From: Platynereis dumerilii
Taxonomy: Eukaryota; Annelida; Polychaeta; Phyllodocida; Nereididae
Assembly: GCA_026936325.1 (NCBI GenBank)
Contig: JAPTHN010000018.1
Coordinates: 8,141,658-8,205,657 of the forward strand
Reading direction: 5' to 3'
DNA: 64,000 nt
Shown here one piece after another: positions 53,101-55,652 of this stretch. The notes below the pieces were generated by a model. That model ran no database searches, was not told the DNA's origin, and saw nothing but the letters and a program-made list of their open reading frames with translations. Each line of letters begins with the position of its first letter. Positions within the stretch are counted from its first letter, which is position 1. The position numbers were made by a program, and so were the translations under genes.

Positions 53101-54808
53101 CCGAAACATGCATATGCGTGTAAAATATCTTGAAAACTTAAAAAATATAAGAATTTATAGGCTTTTCTCCAAAATAATGGAATGTATAGGAGAGCAAAAA
53201 ATATACGAGTAATATAGGGAGAGTGGGCACACTGAAGATACCTAATTTATCGGCTCCAAAATTGATTTTTGCGATTGGAACCCTCAAAAATTGTTGTCTA
53301 AGTTGTACGAAGAGATGCAAACATTGCCTTTCTCTATGCAATAAAGGCTTGTCTGCATCAATATGGGTTTATCCAATATTATTTCATCTTCATTCATACT
53401 CAGTTGCTTTGTTTACACTGAAAAACCTAAGAAATAAACATTGATTTGTTTAGAAATGTAAACAGCCAAAAATGATAGTGTTTATGAAGAAATAAAAATC
53501 ATTGGGTGATGTCCAGCTGTGCAAAATTAGACTTGGGAAGCTTAAGGATGTCAAGAAAGTTATCTAGGTTACACACACATGTGTTTGTAACAGTTTTCCT
53601 CTGAGTGTTACTATCACAATTTTGGCGTAAGTTAGACTCCGATTTTAAGGGCTCTAACTGACAAAAAAGCAGGTTTCTATGATGTTAGAACTTTAAAAAG
53701 ATGTGTCTACCTGGCCTTGATCTGATACACTTCTTAAGTATATCTTTAAGTTGTAATTAATGCTAATTATGCCATAGGATTGTTTGTTTACGTCTGTTTC
53801 TTTTGATACACTGTTTACATTTCTGTTGTTAACAAGCAAAACTGTCATTTGAGGTCTTGTGGTTGTGAGACAACATACAGGACAAGATGATGCCATTGGG
53901 TTGTACATCGGCAGGTGTTCCTGCTTTCCAACAGACGACCATGTCTAGCAGGTAATTTAAGAGAAGAAGAAATTGTAAATAGTTTGCTTTTTTTCACTTA
54001 TTCACTAAGATAGTATTCAAAAGTGAAGGAGAAGATATTTCGGAGCAGCCAAACTTAAATGACGGTTTCAGTATGACACGCCTTAAAACGTTGCTGTTAA
54101 TGACTATATAGAATTTTTTTTTCGAACAAAAGATATTTAATATAAACCCAATTGTGATATTTTTCCCTTTCCAGTCATGCATTCAGTAAACAATATATAA
54201 TTTCATTATTTTAAAACAAACTAACATTTATTCTTCATTTATACGCACCTGACAGGACTCCATTTTGGCGGTTGGGAATTTCCATATACTTCGATTACCA
54301 TCGCCTCCGGTCGCATGTCGAACAACTTGGAATCGGAGGCTATCTTTGGTGCTAAGAAGAACGCTTTTAGCCTCCGAAACAGGAAGGTGTCCGTTAAATT
54401 GACCGTCACACATATCCGTTGCGCTTCTCCTCCTTTCGTAAGTATTGAGCTTTTCGACTGCCAGTATGTGTCCGTTATAGGTATGTCAAAGGTCATTGAG
54501 TCTAAAGTCTGGATTTGCCGGTCAGCTATGTAACTCATACGATGGTCACCTGCGTTGCATGTGTAATTCGTCGTATCGAATGTCAGCGGATGTTTCTGGT
54601 ATAGAGTAGGTCCTCCTTCGCCACATGTATTTGTGACGCTTAATGTCCGGAAGTTGTTTAGTAACGATAAAAAATTGGTGGCTGCGGGATGACAATCTGT
54701 CCCGTTACATGACGGTATAGTCTGTCCTTTAGTTTGACTAAAAGACGTTGAAATTAACATCACAAACAACAACGTGGAGTAAACGGAATACAGTCGGTAG
54801 TTCCACAT
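3526..54808 (-). CDS. Mosaic laminin chain: beta-like, with both LF and L4 domains, 35 exons
   Basis: This is a secreted basement-membrane-type glycoprotein of about 2138 residues, assembled by eye from 35 exons with GT-AG borders whose phases agree throughout. Domains in order (residues approximate): signal peptide 1-28; LN 30-290; LE1-LE4 295-512; LE5a 514-544; LF (laminin IV type B) 545-750; LE6-LE9 751-955; LE10a, L4 (laminin IV type A) and LE10b 955-1240; LE11-LE16 1240-1560; [11 protein letters not shown] junction; coiled coil 1575-2138. LN, LF and the junction resemble beta chains; L4 to LE13 resemble alpha or gamma chains. Beta and gamma chains are usually about 1600-1800 residues. 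There is no LG domain, no cysteine-rich beta knob and no C-terminal cysteine, so it may trimerise unusually or not at all. Exon ranges are given separately. Single-gene status rests on unbroken phase; no transcript was available. Confidence 0.9.
4028..4297. mobile_element. Palindromic MITE in intron 34
   Basis: The 270-bp element folds back on itself. Left end CAGTGCGGCCTGTAGA mirrors right end ACAGGCGGCACTG, and inner pairs such as TTCTCATCCGATGAGAG and CTCTCATCGGATGAGAA continue nearly to the centre. No clear target duplication remains. A fragment of a related element is seen near 51880-51960. Confidence 0.7.
4491..4656 (-). CDS. Laminin exon 34: coiled coil, segment 7
   Basis: [53 protein letters not shown]. 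Acceptor AAATTTCAG, donor GAAG|GTATGA; phase 1. It follows a 3.5-kb intron. Confidence 0.86.
4750..4945. repeat. Degenerate minisatellite, units around TTGAATAAATGAG
   Basis: The motif ATTGAATAAATGAG, or close variants, recurs about six times in 200 bp at irregular spacing of roughly 25-35 bp. It lies in intron 33 next to exon 34. Confidence 0.5.
5590..5725 (-). repeat. tRNA-like SINE fragment
   Basis: GGATTTGAGCCAGGGTCCCA is the reverse complement of a tRNA-like B box with flanks, and a weak A-box-like stretch follows. It looks like the head of a SINE in minus orientation. The rest of 4946-6977 shows nothing I can name. Confidence 0.4.
6978..7887. mobile_element. TA-flanked DNA transposon relic with 180-bp inverted arms
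   Basis: AACTGCTCA begins the left arm and TGAGCAGTT ends the right arm, each beside TA. The arms match for about 180 bp (for example AAAACGCACACTTTCC against GGAAGTGTGCGTTTTT, and GTGGTTACTGTC against GACAGTAACCAC). The centre has no transposase. The TA duplication points to the Tc1/mariner superfamily. Confidence 0.7.
7981..8075 (-). repeat. Truncated copy of the ATCC-tailed SINE, beside exon 33
   Basis: Matches the tail half of the SINE family best seen at 44303-44495 (GGGGCTTTACGTCCTGTATT, ACTTGGTAGGCTAATTAGGA). It stops about 40 bases from the exon 33 donor, so it is one of the closest insertions to a coding exon in this gene. Confidence 0.7.
8117..8293 (-). CDS. Laminin exon 33: coiled coil, segment 6
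   Basis: [59 protein letters not shown]. Good heptads. A truncated SINE (7981-8075) ends about 40 bases beyond its donor, GTG|GTTAGT. Confidence 0.88.
8705..8846 (-). CDS. Laminin exon 32: coiled coil, segment 5
   Basis: [48 protein letters not shown]. The first base completes the Leu codon from exon 31. Two sequons. Confidence 0.87.
8847..9994. other. Laminin intron 31, no feature seen
   Basis: AT-rich intron sequence. I see no exon, RNA gene or recognisable repeat here. The same holds for the shorter introns at 8294-8704 and 10276-10908. Confidence 0.5.
9995..10275 (-). CDS. Laminin exon 31: coiled coil, segment 4
   Basis: [60 protein letters not shown]. Four sequons and no cysteine. The donor is GTACT|GTAAGT, ending after two bases of a Leu codon. 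Confidence 0.88.
10909..11358 (-). CDS. Laminin exon 30: coiled coil, segment 3 (largest coil exon)
   Basis: 150 codons: [80 protein letters not shown]. Heptad pattern with about five sequons. A cysteine-rich knob interrupts the coil around this level in true beta chains; none is present here. Confidence 0.88.
11453..11597. mobile_element. PIF/Harbinger-type MITE, copy A
   Basis: Inverted ends GGCCACACATAATTGAT and ATCAATTATGTGTGGCC are flanked on both sides by TTA, the 3-bp target duplication typical of PIF/Harbinger elements. 145 bp. Copy B at 30313-30514 shares nearly the whole sequence and also has TTA flanks. It sits 95 bp from exon 30. Confidence 0.8.
12171..12350 (-). CDS. Laminin exon 29: coiled coil, segment 2
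   Basis: [20 protein letters not shown], then [15 protein letters not shown] and [12 protein letters not shown]. Sixty codons; helical, amphipathic, cysteine-free. Acceptor TTTCCAG, donor GAT|GTAAGT. Confidence 0.87.
12515..12840 (+). repeat. tRNA-derived SINE, second family
   Basis: GGATAAGGTGTTTGACTGC and GTGGGTTCGAACCCCAG resemble A and B boxes. The body (CGACCCAGGTGCAAATGAGT, GGCAATAGGCGGTGATGG) and the tail GACGTTAAACCCAATAC follow, as in long metazoan SINEs with a conserved core. It lies in intron 28. Confidence 0.55.
12910..13043 (-). CDS. Laminin exon 28: coiled coil, segment 1
   Basis: [45 protein letters not shown]. Heptad-like hydrophobic spacing with three N-glycosylation sequons. 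Phase 0 donor GAC|GTAAGT. Confidence 0.88.
13254..13540. mobile_element. Palindromic MITE with CACTGTAAAA-like ends
   Basis: CACTGTAAAATTTGAAATTT at the left mirrors AAATTCAAATGTTACAGTG at the right. Inner pairs GATGGTTGCACAATT and AATTGTGCAACCATC extend the arms to about 75 bp. A fragment of the same family (GAATTGTGCAACCATC) lies at 48665-48725, against the LINE. Confidence 0.65.
13737..13859 (-). CDS. Laminin exon 27: LE-to-coil junction
   Basis: [20 protein letters not shown], then [17 protein letters not shown]. PxCxxCxxCFxxW marks the start of the coiled coil in beta chains (beta1 PNCVPCHQCFALW). These are the last cysteines in the protein. The usual job of this cluster is to disulfide-link the three chains at the coil's start. 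Confidence 0.92.
14220..14350 (+). repeat. Possible retroelement 3' tail
   Basis: TGAGACTTTAATAAATAAAC followed by CTATACTATACTATAC looks like the 3' end of a LINE or SINE with a short repeated tail. No coding part is attached. The rest of 13860-14757 shows nothing. Confidence 0.3.
14758..14898 (-). CDS. Laminin exon 26: LE16, last LE module
   Basis: [45 protein letters not shown]. The module ends in the next exon as in beta chains (CDKCARGYTGDFPNC in beta1). Confidence 0.93.
15041..15137 (-). CDS. Laminin exon 25: rest of LE15
   Basis: [30 protein letters not shown]. Standard LE second half. Ends in phase 1. Confidence 0.93.
15138..15612. other. Laminin intron 24, no feature seen
   Basis: Several overlapping open frames occur on both strands here, but none has splice context or a recognisable domain. 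The introns at 15801-16222, 16386-16772, 16955-17559, 17780-18140, 18677-19181, 19567-19986, 20213-20645 and 20789-21188 are likewise empty to my eye. Confidence 0.45.
15613..15800 (-). CDS. Laminin exon 24: LE14 and start of LE15
   Basis: [44 protein letters not shown]; then [15 protein letters not shown]. The donor AACGTG|GTGAGT leaves phase 0. Confidence 0.93.
16223..16385 (-). CDS. Laminin exon 23: LE13
   Basis: [50 protein letters not shown]. GECLxCxxNTAGxxCxxC is again the gamma-type variant (gamma1 GECLKCIYNTAGFYC). Confidence 0.93.
16773..16954 (-). CDS. Laminin exon 22: LE12
   Basis: [42 protein letters not shown]. The CTNC spacing (two residues rather than one between cysteines) is the same variant seen in the second LE after L4 of gamma1 (VCTNCPTG), supporting gamma- or alpha-type ancestry of this block. 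Confidence 0.93.
17560..17779 (-). CDS. Laminin exon 21: LE10b and LE11
   Basis: [20 protein letters not shown] closes LE10; [20 protein letters not shown] and [26 protein letters not shown] is LE11. This run is strongly like the post-L4 modules of gamma and alpha chains (GQFCExCAPGYxR, GGPxSxCxxC). Ends in phase 1. Confidence 0.94.
18141..18257 (-). CDS. Laminin exon 20: end of L4 and start of LE10b
   Basis: Reads [14 protein letters not shown], then [11 protein letters not shown]. VExCxCPxGYxGxxCxxC is the hallmark exit of L4 into the second half of its host LE module. Confidence 0.94.
18551..18676 (-). CDS. Laminin exon 19: L4 domain, third part
   Basis: Reads [36 protein letters not shown]. 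This is the classic L4 stretch (LxExxWxxxxGxxxTxxxLMxxLxNLxxLLIRAxYS). Forty-two codons, phase 0 both ends. Confidence 0.94.
19182..19566 (-). CDS. Laminin exon 18: core of L4 (laminin IV type A), with a Thr/Asn-rich insert
   Basis: [20 protein letters not shown] and [10 protein letters not shown] match the L4 consensus (FYWxxPxxFLGDxxxSYGxxLxFxLxY). [14 protein letters not shown] matches its second half. Between them is a low-complexity insert of about 35 residues rich in Thr, Asn and Ser (around 19290-19410), with several potential N-glycosylation sites, absent from usual L4 domains. Ends in phase 0. Confidence 0.92.
19987..20212 (-). CDS. Laminin exon 17: end of LE9, LE10a and start of L4
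   Basis: [13 protein letters not shown] closes LE9. [17 protein letters not shown] is the broken LE that precedes a laminin IV type A domain in alpha and gamma chains and perlecan (CxCxGHSxxC). [16 protein letters not shown] begins L4. Beta chains normally have nothing like this here. Confidence 0.92.
20646..20788 (-). CDS. Laminin exon 16: end of LE8 and LE9
   Basis: Reads [42 protein letters not shown]9 closes in the next exon at [13 protein letters not shown]. Phase 1 at its donor, the left border of the symmetric block that carries L4. Confidence 0.93.
21189..21312 (-). CDS. Laminin exon 15: end of LE7 and most of LE8
   Basis: Reads [39 protein letters not shown]. The AA left over at the donor completes an Asn codon in exon 16. 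Intron 14 on its acceptor side is 2.2 kb. Confidence 0.92.
21313..23530. other. Laminin intron 14, mostly featureless
   Basis: This 2.2-kb intron is AT-rich with poly-T runs near 22090-22135. Its one structured part is the short inverted repeat with two TGACGTCA palindromes at 22520-22590. No exon or named repeat seen elsewhere in it. Confidence 0.45.
22520..22590. repeat. Inverted repeat carrying two CRE-like TGACGTCA sites
   Basis: GTTGTGACGTCATCA and TGGTGACGTCACAAC face each other about 45 bp apart, with AGCAATTTAGC- and GCAGCAA-like flanks partly mirrored. Each contains TGACGTCA, the palindrome bound by CREB/ATF factors in animals. It may equally be the end of a decayed fold-back transposon. 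Confidence 0.4.
23531..23659 (-). CDS. Laminin exon 14: LE7
   Basis: Reads [40 protein letters not shown]. The last two cysteines of the module lie in the next exon. Canonical splice sites; phase 1 at both ends. Confidence 0.93.
24137..24280 (-). CDS. Laminin exon 13: LE6
   Basis: Reads [44 protein letters not shown]: a complete eight-cysteine LE module that follows LF just as in beta chains. Confidence 0.93.
24296..24660. repeat. Degenerate minisatellite in intron 12
   Basis: Variants of ATAGTTATGAAATTGGATCA recur about a dozen times at roughly 28-30 bp spacing. The array starts about 15 bases from the exon 13 acceptor, so the intron side of that splice site is made of repeat. Confidence 0.55.
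24983..25062. repeat. Fragment of the hAT-type MITE family
   Basis: CATAGGCATATTGGAGGGGG, AATTCGGGCAAGGAGGC and AATTTGGGCATAAG resemble one end of the complete element at 58170-58399 (CATAGGCGTACGG, poly-G, ATTGCCCGAATTT). The other end is not recognisable. Confidence 0.4.
25269..25437 (-). CDS. Laminin exon 12: LF domain, last part
   Basis: Reads [50 protein letters not shown]. Two cysteines and the final hydrophobic helix-like stretch match the end of beta1 LF (YRCLEN, VCRNIIFSISALLHQ). The whole LF spans about 205 residues, close to the usual beta-chain size and much shorter than the alpha3/alpha5 domain IVb as I remember it. Confidence 0.88.
25811..25908 (-). CDS. Laminin exon 11: LF domain, part 4
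   Basis: Reads [20 protein letters not shown] and TPLLLDS. The end pairs with the next exon to give LLLDSVVLLP, equivalent to beta1 LIDSLVLMP, a strong landmark of type B domain IV. Confidence 0.88.
26317..26437 (-). CDS. Laminin exon 10: LF domain, part 3
   Basis: Reads [37 protein letters not shown]. The ITV-like strand and single conserved Cys correspond to the middle of the beta-chain LF domain. Acceptor CGTTTCAG, donor AGAG|GTAAAG; ends in phase 1. Confidence 0.86.
26848..26997 (-). CDS. Laminin exon 9: LF (laminin IV type B) domain, part 2
   Basis: Fifty codons including [20 protein letters not shown] and TFNLVLRYE. This aligns by eye with beta1 GAGFVRVPEGAYLEFFI and YDILIRYE. Phase 0 at both ends. 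Confidence 0.88.
27308..27526 (-). CDS. Laminin exon 8: end of LE4, LE5a and start of LF domain
   Basis: [15 protein letters not shown] closes LE4; [30 protein letters not shown] is a half LE module; then [15 protein letters not shown] opens the globular domain. In vertebrate beta chains LE5 is broken off at the same place, followed by GYYFATLDHYLYEAE. The layout of four LE modules plus a truncated fifth before LF therefore matches beta chains exactly. Confidence 0.94.
27792..27980 (-). repeat. ATCC-tailed tRNA-derived SINE copy
   Basis: Diverged copy: GGAGCTTTCAGCCCTGTATT, GACACAGCAATGAGTGAAAG, GAATCGAATTCAGGACCCAG and TCTAACCCTACCCC. The reversed B box is still visible. It lies in intron 7. 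Confidence 0.65.
28963..29135. repeat. GATA microsatellite
   Basis: About 170 bp of mostly GATA units (AGATAGATAGAT) with GATG, GATT and GACA interruptions, turning into TTGATTGATTGATT at the right edge. It ends about 30 bases from the exon 7 donor. The long Ile/Ser/Leu/Tyr open frame across it is an artefact of the repeat. Confidence 0.9.
29164..29276 (-). CDS. Laminin exon 7: LE4, first part
   Basis: Reads [16 protein letters not shown], then [18 protein letters not shown]. It lies 8.1 kb from exon 6 across the repeat-rich sixth intron, and directly beside a GATA microsatellite on its donor side. The donor AAG|GTAAGA is immediately followed by the end of the simple repeat. Ends in phase 0. 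Confidence 0.93.
29995..30230. mobile_element. Palindromic element with TATCTGTTATGC ends
   Basis: TATCTGTTATGC at the left mirrors GCATAACAGATA at the right. The interior is rich in GGCTGG and CCAGC units that can pair. About 236 bp, inserted in the SINE. No clear target duplication. Confidence 0.5.
30313..30514. mobile_element. PIF/Harbinger-type MITE, copy B
   Basis: Same family and orientation as 11453-11597, with the same GGCCACACATAATTGAT ends and TTA on both sides. It is longer by about 57 bp, mainly an expanded A/T-rich centre with a CCATCGGCAGG insert. Confidence 0.8.
31293..31345. repeat. TATC/TTTC microsatellite
   Basis: Short run of CTAT and CTTT units. Confidence 0.75.
31448..31698. 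mobile_element. TA-flanked MITE with CAGTCCTTGTCATACTTAC ends
   Basis: The left end CAGTCCTTGTCATACTTAC mirrors GTAAGTATGACGAGGACTG, with TA on both sides. The arms pair for about 75 bp, including TTTTCTATGCTGTTACACTG against CAGTTCAACAGCATAGAAAA. The right two thirds recur at 34326-34504. TA flanks suggest a Tc1/mariner-type element. Confidence 0.65.
31805..31963. mobile_element. hAT-like MITE with CAGTGGCGGA ends
   Basis: CAGTGGCGGATGCAGG at the left mirrors CTGGATCCGCCACTG at the right. The inner GGGGGCC and GGCCCCC blocks also pair. CTAAG flanks both sides, shorter than the 8 bp expected for hAT, so the insertion site may have decayed. 159 bp. Confidence 0.65.
32527..32690 (-). repeat. 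ATCC-tailed tRNA-derived SINE copy, diverged
   Basis: ATGGATGATTAGGGCTTTAC, AATGAGGCAAATGATAATTG, GCTGTCCAACATA and GTGACCCAGCTAGAG match the family. The head end is lost. Confidence 0.6.
33660..33775. repeat. Short hairpin repeat
   Basis: TATTCACCGCGGGATCGGCA and ATATGTGTTTATC mirror GATAAATCACATAT and TGCCGATCCCTAGGTGAATA around a 30-base loop. It is probably part of a decayed element; a TACCATTCGACACCTCTG stretch at 33506 recurs inverted near 40845. Confidence 0.5.
33850..34325. repeat. Fold-back repeat, about 475 bp
   Basis: CATCACAGTTTCAATTCAGT, GTCAGAG at the left mirrors CTGACACTGTGTTGAAACTG, TGACACT at the right. Inner pairs around GCCAATGGGCTGCC and GTCAGCCCATTGGC also match. It is followed directly by the partial MITE copy at 34326-34504. 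Confidence 0.5.
34326..34504. repeat. Partial second copy of the 31448-31698 MITE
   Basis: GTTCAGGAGGATGAACATTG through GACAAGGACTGTAA matches 31526-31700 at roughly nine bases in ten. The left arm is missing. Confidence 0.65.
34505..36151. other. Part of laminin intron 6, no feature seen
   Basis: AT-rich sequence with no recognisable exon, RNA gene or repeat. The same is true of 31970-32526 and 32700-33500. Confidence 0.4.
36152..37345. repeat. Repeat unit: hairpin head plus about five tandem 160-bp repeats
   Basis: A 39-bp inverted repeat (ACCTTCAGCGAACGAAGTTC, then GAAGACGGTATTGTTATCA, with its mirror at 36211-36249) encloses a 19-base loop. TTTGGTCAAAAGTTGTCCGT occurs in the loop and again at 36261. 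Then GTTTCCGGGCTAGGACTCAG-type units begin near 36330, 36490, 36650, 36810 and 36968, the last two diverged. It ends with TTCGCTGAAGGT, which recalls the head. Confidence 0.65.
37393..37554 (-). CDS. Laminin exon 6: LE3
   Basis: A full LE module: [46 protein letters not shown]. GQCxCKPNVxGRxCDxC is the core LE consensus. Joined directly to exon 5 it gives CEACNCS, as in other laminins. The donor is CAAG|GTTTGT; ends in phase 1. Confidence 0.93.
37865..37891 (-). CDS. Possible 27-base microexon duplicating the start of LE3
   Basis: A TTTCAG acceptor followed by CCTACAATTGTTCAGAC and a GTAAGT donor. The acceptor and first 14-17 bases nearly copy those of exon 6 (CCTGCAATTGTTCACAGAC), which suggests a local duplication of an exon edge. 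It would add TYNCSDFCI in frame, introducing two extra cysteines. Phase 1-1, so its use would be optional. Confidence 0.25.
38015..38038 (-). CDS. Possible 24-base optional microexon in laminin LE2-LE3 linker
   Basis: Flanked by a TTTCCACAG acceptor and a GTAAGT donor, it would add GFNGTAVM in frame between LE2 and LE3. It is a multiple of three bases in phase 1-1, so it can be included or skipped freely. No LE consensus residue is needed here, and direct joining of exons 5 and 6 restores the normal CEACNC. It could be a chance splice-site pair. Confidence 0.25.
   Translation of the reverse strand, partial: VSMEQQL
38197..38370 (-). CDS. Laminin exon 5: LE2
   Basis: Reads [32 protein letters not shown], and QYYVNPQN to QTCE. 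It has the eight-cysteine LE spacing but with CDSC instead of the usual CxC in the second loop. The donor G|GTAATT is weaker than its neighbours. Ends in phase 1, which fits either the next full exon or the two optional microexons. Confidence 0.9.
38579..38715. repeat. 14-bp tandem repeat, GAGCTATTTCATAT
   Basis: About nine to ten copies of GAGCTATTTYATAT with C/T variation at one position. It lies in intron 4, 210 bp from exon 5. Confidence 0.9.
39524..40595. repeat. Degenerate 160-175 bp tandem array with an X-box-like core
   Basis: The palindrome GTTRCYAYGGYAAC occurs at 39524, 39699, 39874, 40036, 40195 and 40366, with a decayed seventh at 40581. Spacings are 175, 175, 162, 159, 171 and 215 bp. 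Between cores the sequence is loosely similar and AT-rich. GTTRCCATGGYAAC is the consensus bound by RFX factors, so the array could be regulatory, or a satellite whose most conserved part is palindromic. Confidence 0.55.
40596..42099. other. Part of laminin intron 4, no feature seen
   Basis: AT-rich. A stretch near 40845 (GGTGTCGAATGGTATAAGGC) matches the inverted copy at 33500-33530, so it is some unnamed dispersed repeat. No exon seen. Also nothing beyond repeats at 38716-39523. Confidence 0.4.
42100..42220 (-). CDS. Laminin exon 4: rest of LE1
   Basis: Reads [19 protein letters not shown], then [12 protein letters not shown] and NECE. The HNTxGxNCExC and PWRxG motifs are diagnostic of the first LE module of laminins and netrins. 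The linker between the two LE1 halves is shorter than in vertebrate beta1. Ends in phase 1. Confidence 0.94.
42647..42856 (-). repeat. ATCC-tailed tRNA-derived SINE copy
   Basis: GGATGGATGATTGGGGCTTT, CACTTGGTAGGCTAATTAGG, ATAGAACCTGGGACCCAG and CTGAACCAACCCTCACC match the family over its full length. It lies in intron 3, whose remainder (to 43845) shows nothing else. Confidence 0.75.
43846..44055 (-). CDS. Laminin exon 3: end of LN and start of LE1
   Basis: Seventy codons starting VKFNPASS, with the LN tail motif [26 protein letters not shown] is the beta-chain form of the LN to LE1 transition (NCFCYGHASEC in vertebrate beta1). The donor CCG|GTAAGT leaves phase 0. Confidence 0.94.
44303..44495 (-). 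repeat. Best copy of the ATCC-tailed tRNA-derived SINE
   Basis: Read on the minus strand it begins AGGGTTGGTCTAGTGGTAGC (A box) and contains GGATCCAGGGTTCGAATCCA (B box). It then has a short unique body and ends in CATCCATCCA repeats. This tRNA-like head and simple-repeat tail define the family; about ten copies or fragments lie in the window, most in this orientation. Confidence 0.8.
44648..44798 (-). CDS. Laminin exon 2: LN domain, C-terminal part
   Basis: Completes an Arg codon and reads [14 protein letters not shown] then [12 protein letters not shown]. The pattern YxAxxCxxSFPGI followed by CxxxYSxxEP is typical of laminin LN domains (beta1 has an equivalent YFAYDCEASFPGI). The acceptor is TTTTTCAG and the donor GAG|GTGGGT; ends in phase 0. 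Confidence 0.92.
45891..46080 (-). repeat. ATCC-tailed SINE copy with an internal duplication
   Basis: TGGATGGATGATTGTACGTT, ATTGAAACAGCCGTCCAACA and GGATTCGAACCATCAACCC match the family. The stretch ACATAGGCC-AGGTGACCCG is present twice in tandem. Confidence 0.7.
46755..48662 (-). mobile_element. 5'-truncated, decayed CR1-clade LINE (reverse transcriptase)
   Basis: Three minus-strand reading segments cover most of the RT and the C-terminal region. Landmarks in order: [10 protein letters not shown]-like [81 protein letters not shown] and [13 protein letters not shown]. One frameshift (near 47965) and one in-frame stop (near 47327) interrupt it. The endonuclease and everything before it are missing. 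The 3' end is an AT-rich tail of TTATTATTATTTATATT type, as CR1 elements often have. It lies in laminin intron 1 and is not functional. Confidence 0.88.
48665..48725. repeat. MITE fragment flanking the LINE
   Basis: AAATTTTGAGATAGCTCAAA and GAATTGTGCAACCATC match the 13254-13540 MITE. The LINE apparently joined or inserted at an older copy of that element. Confidence 0.45.
48839..49933. mobile_element. 1095-bp full-length palindromic DNA transposon, TA target site
   Basis: CACTGCGTTCCCAATTATTA, TGCAA at the left mirrors TTGCATAATAATTGGGAACG, CAGTG at the right, each beside TA. Inversion continues inward (GCATCCATGGCCACTCAAAA against GGGTGGCCATGGATGC; TTTCAAACATAGATGC against GCATCCATGTTTGAAA), so almost the whole element is one hairpin. 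No transposase is present. TA flanks suggest the Tc1/mariner/IS630 superfamily. Confidence 0.82.
50300..50545. repeat. Possible tRNA-derived SINE
   Basis: TGCCTGGTTAAGAGTGCTTG resembles an A box region and GCGAGTTCCATTCCC a B box, followed by a GTGAACACATGGGAC body. I see no second copy in the window. The rest of 49936-52050 shows nothing clear. Confidence 0.4.
52051..52122. repeat. 24-bp tandem repeat, three perfect copies
   Basis: GAAGTTAACTTGCTTATCAA-CGTT repeated three times without change, so a recent expansion. Confidence 0.92.
52350..52438 (+). repeat. ATCC-tailed SINE, tail half, plus orientation
   Basis: CCTCATTGCCGCGTCCTCCC, CTGTCCTAATTAGCCTACCA, GTAAAGCCCCAATCATCCAT then CCATCCATC. 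Opposite orientation to most other copies. 52440-54248 shows nothing else. Confidence 0.75.
54249..54808 (-). CDS. Laminin exon 1: signal peptide and first two thirds of LN domain
   Basis: The start codon at 54808 opens a hydrophobic leader ([20 protein letters not shown]) followed by LN sequence: a [12 protein letters not shown] segment, [15 protein letters not shown], and [14 protein letters not shown]. The RP-AM-IE spacing matches beta-chain LN domains better than gamma. The donor is CAG|GTGCGT and the exon ends after two bases of a codon. LN domains mediate laminin polymerisation, so this arm may join a network. 186 complete codons. Confidence 0.93.
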
Positions 54809-55652
54809 GGCTAATCACAGTCGTAGTAGCTTTACAACAGCTACACAATAATACAAAATCTGCTATCTATGATAAGTTATTCTAGCGATAGACATCCACG
54901 GTACAATCCATTAAGTGTCACAACATATCGCGCCTCCACATCAACATCAAGGATATACGAAGTCTCTAATCTCGGCGAAGTAATCCTTTCTATGTATCCA
55001 GATCCGTACATAAGCATCCATGATGGCTGCTGAATTTACAAAGTTCACTACATGTGCTTGTAGCGACTGACTCCATCCGAATGAGTAGAATATACTGGAC
55101 TAGTATTGGACCCTATGGTAATCAATTCGCATACACCTGTGCAAACATATGGCCGAAGCAGCTACGTAATTTTGTCGATATTTGAAATTTATATGATCTG
55201 ATGCAAAAGTGGATGGTATTGATCAATCAAATGTCATATTGACAGGGAAAGTTGTTTTCTGGCTCAAGTGATGCAAGGAACCGCCACTGCATAGTTGGTT
55301 ATGCTAAAGGGAGCCAACTTCAGGTCAGTTTGGGACTCCCACAACTTCATGCATGCATCTCTAGTGATCAATACTTAGACCGAAATACTGGCTGTGGTGT
55401 GGCTAGCTACTTTTCTGCGTAGACGCAGACCATGAGGCTTTTAAAAAAAATATAGATTAATTCAAATTAGTGATTTTTAGCAGCACAGCTGCTCTTACCT
55501 CAAGAATTTCATGCAATCTTGTTAGCACTCTGGAGGTCACTCTCTTTCATCAATCTCATTCAAATTTACTCTACATTCTCTTTAGGTTTTTATCACTCGA
55601 CCAGTCACTTTTGGTGACCTTCTGTGACGGAAAAAATTATAAAGAAACTAAA
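54809..55652. promoter_or_regulatory. Upstream region of the laminin gene
   Basis: The 5' UTR and promoter of the laminin gene should lie here unless there is an upstream non-coding exon. I see no convincing TATA box or initiator. The first 250 bp are richer in CpG than the surrounding introns (for example CATATCGCGCCTCC, TAATCTCGGCGAAG). If the plus-strand exon at 55653 is real, this would be a shared bidirectional promoter of 844 bp. Confidence 0.35.

Noticed and set aside
3526-54808. Two adjacent laminin genes (a beta-like one and a gamma-like one) read as one
   Set aside because: No start, signal peptide, stop or phase break occurs between LF and L4; the LE array is continuous and the coil junction is again beta-like.
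55470-55652. Longer plus-strand frame starting at 55470 upstream of the candidate signal-peptide exon
   Set aside because: The upstream 61 codons are not conserved-looking and would bury the signal peptide; the ATG at 55653 has the better start context.
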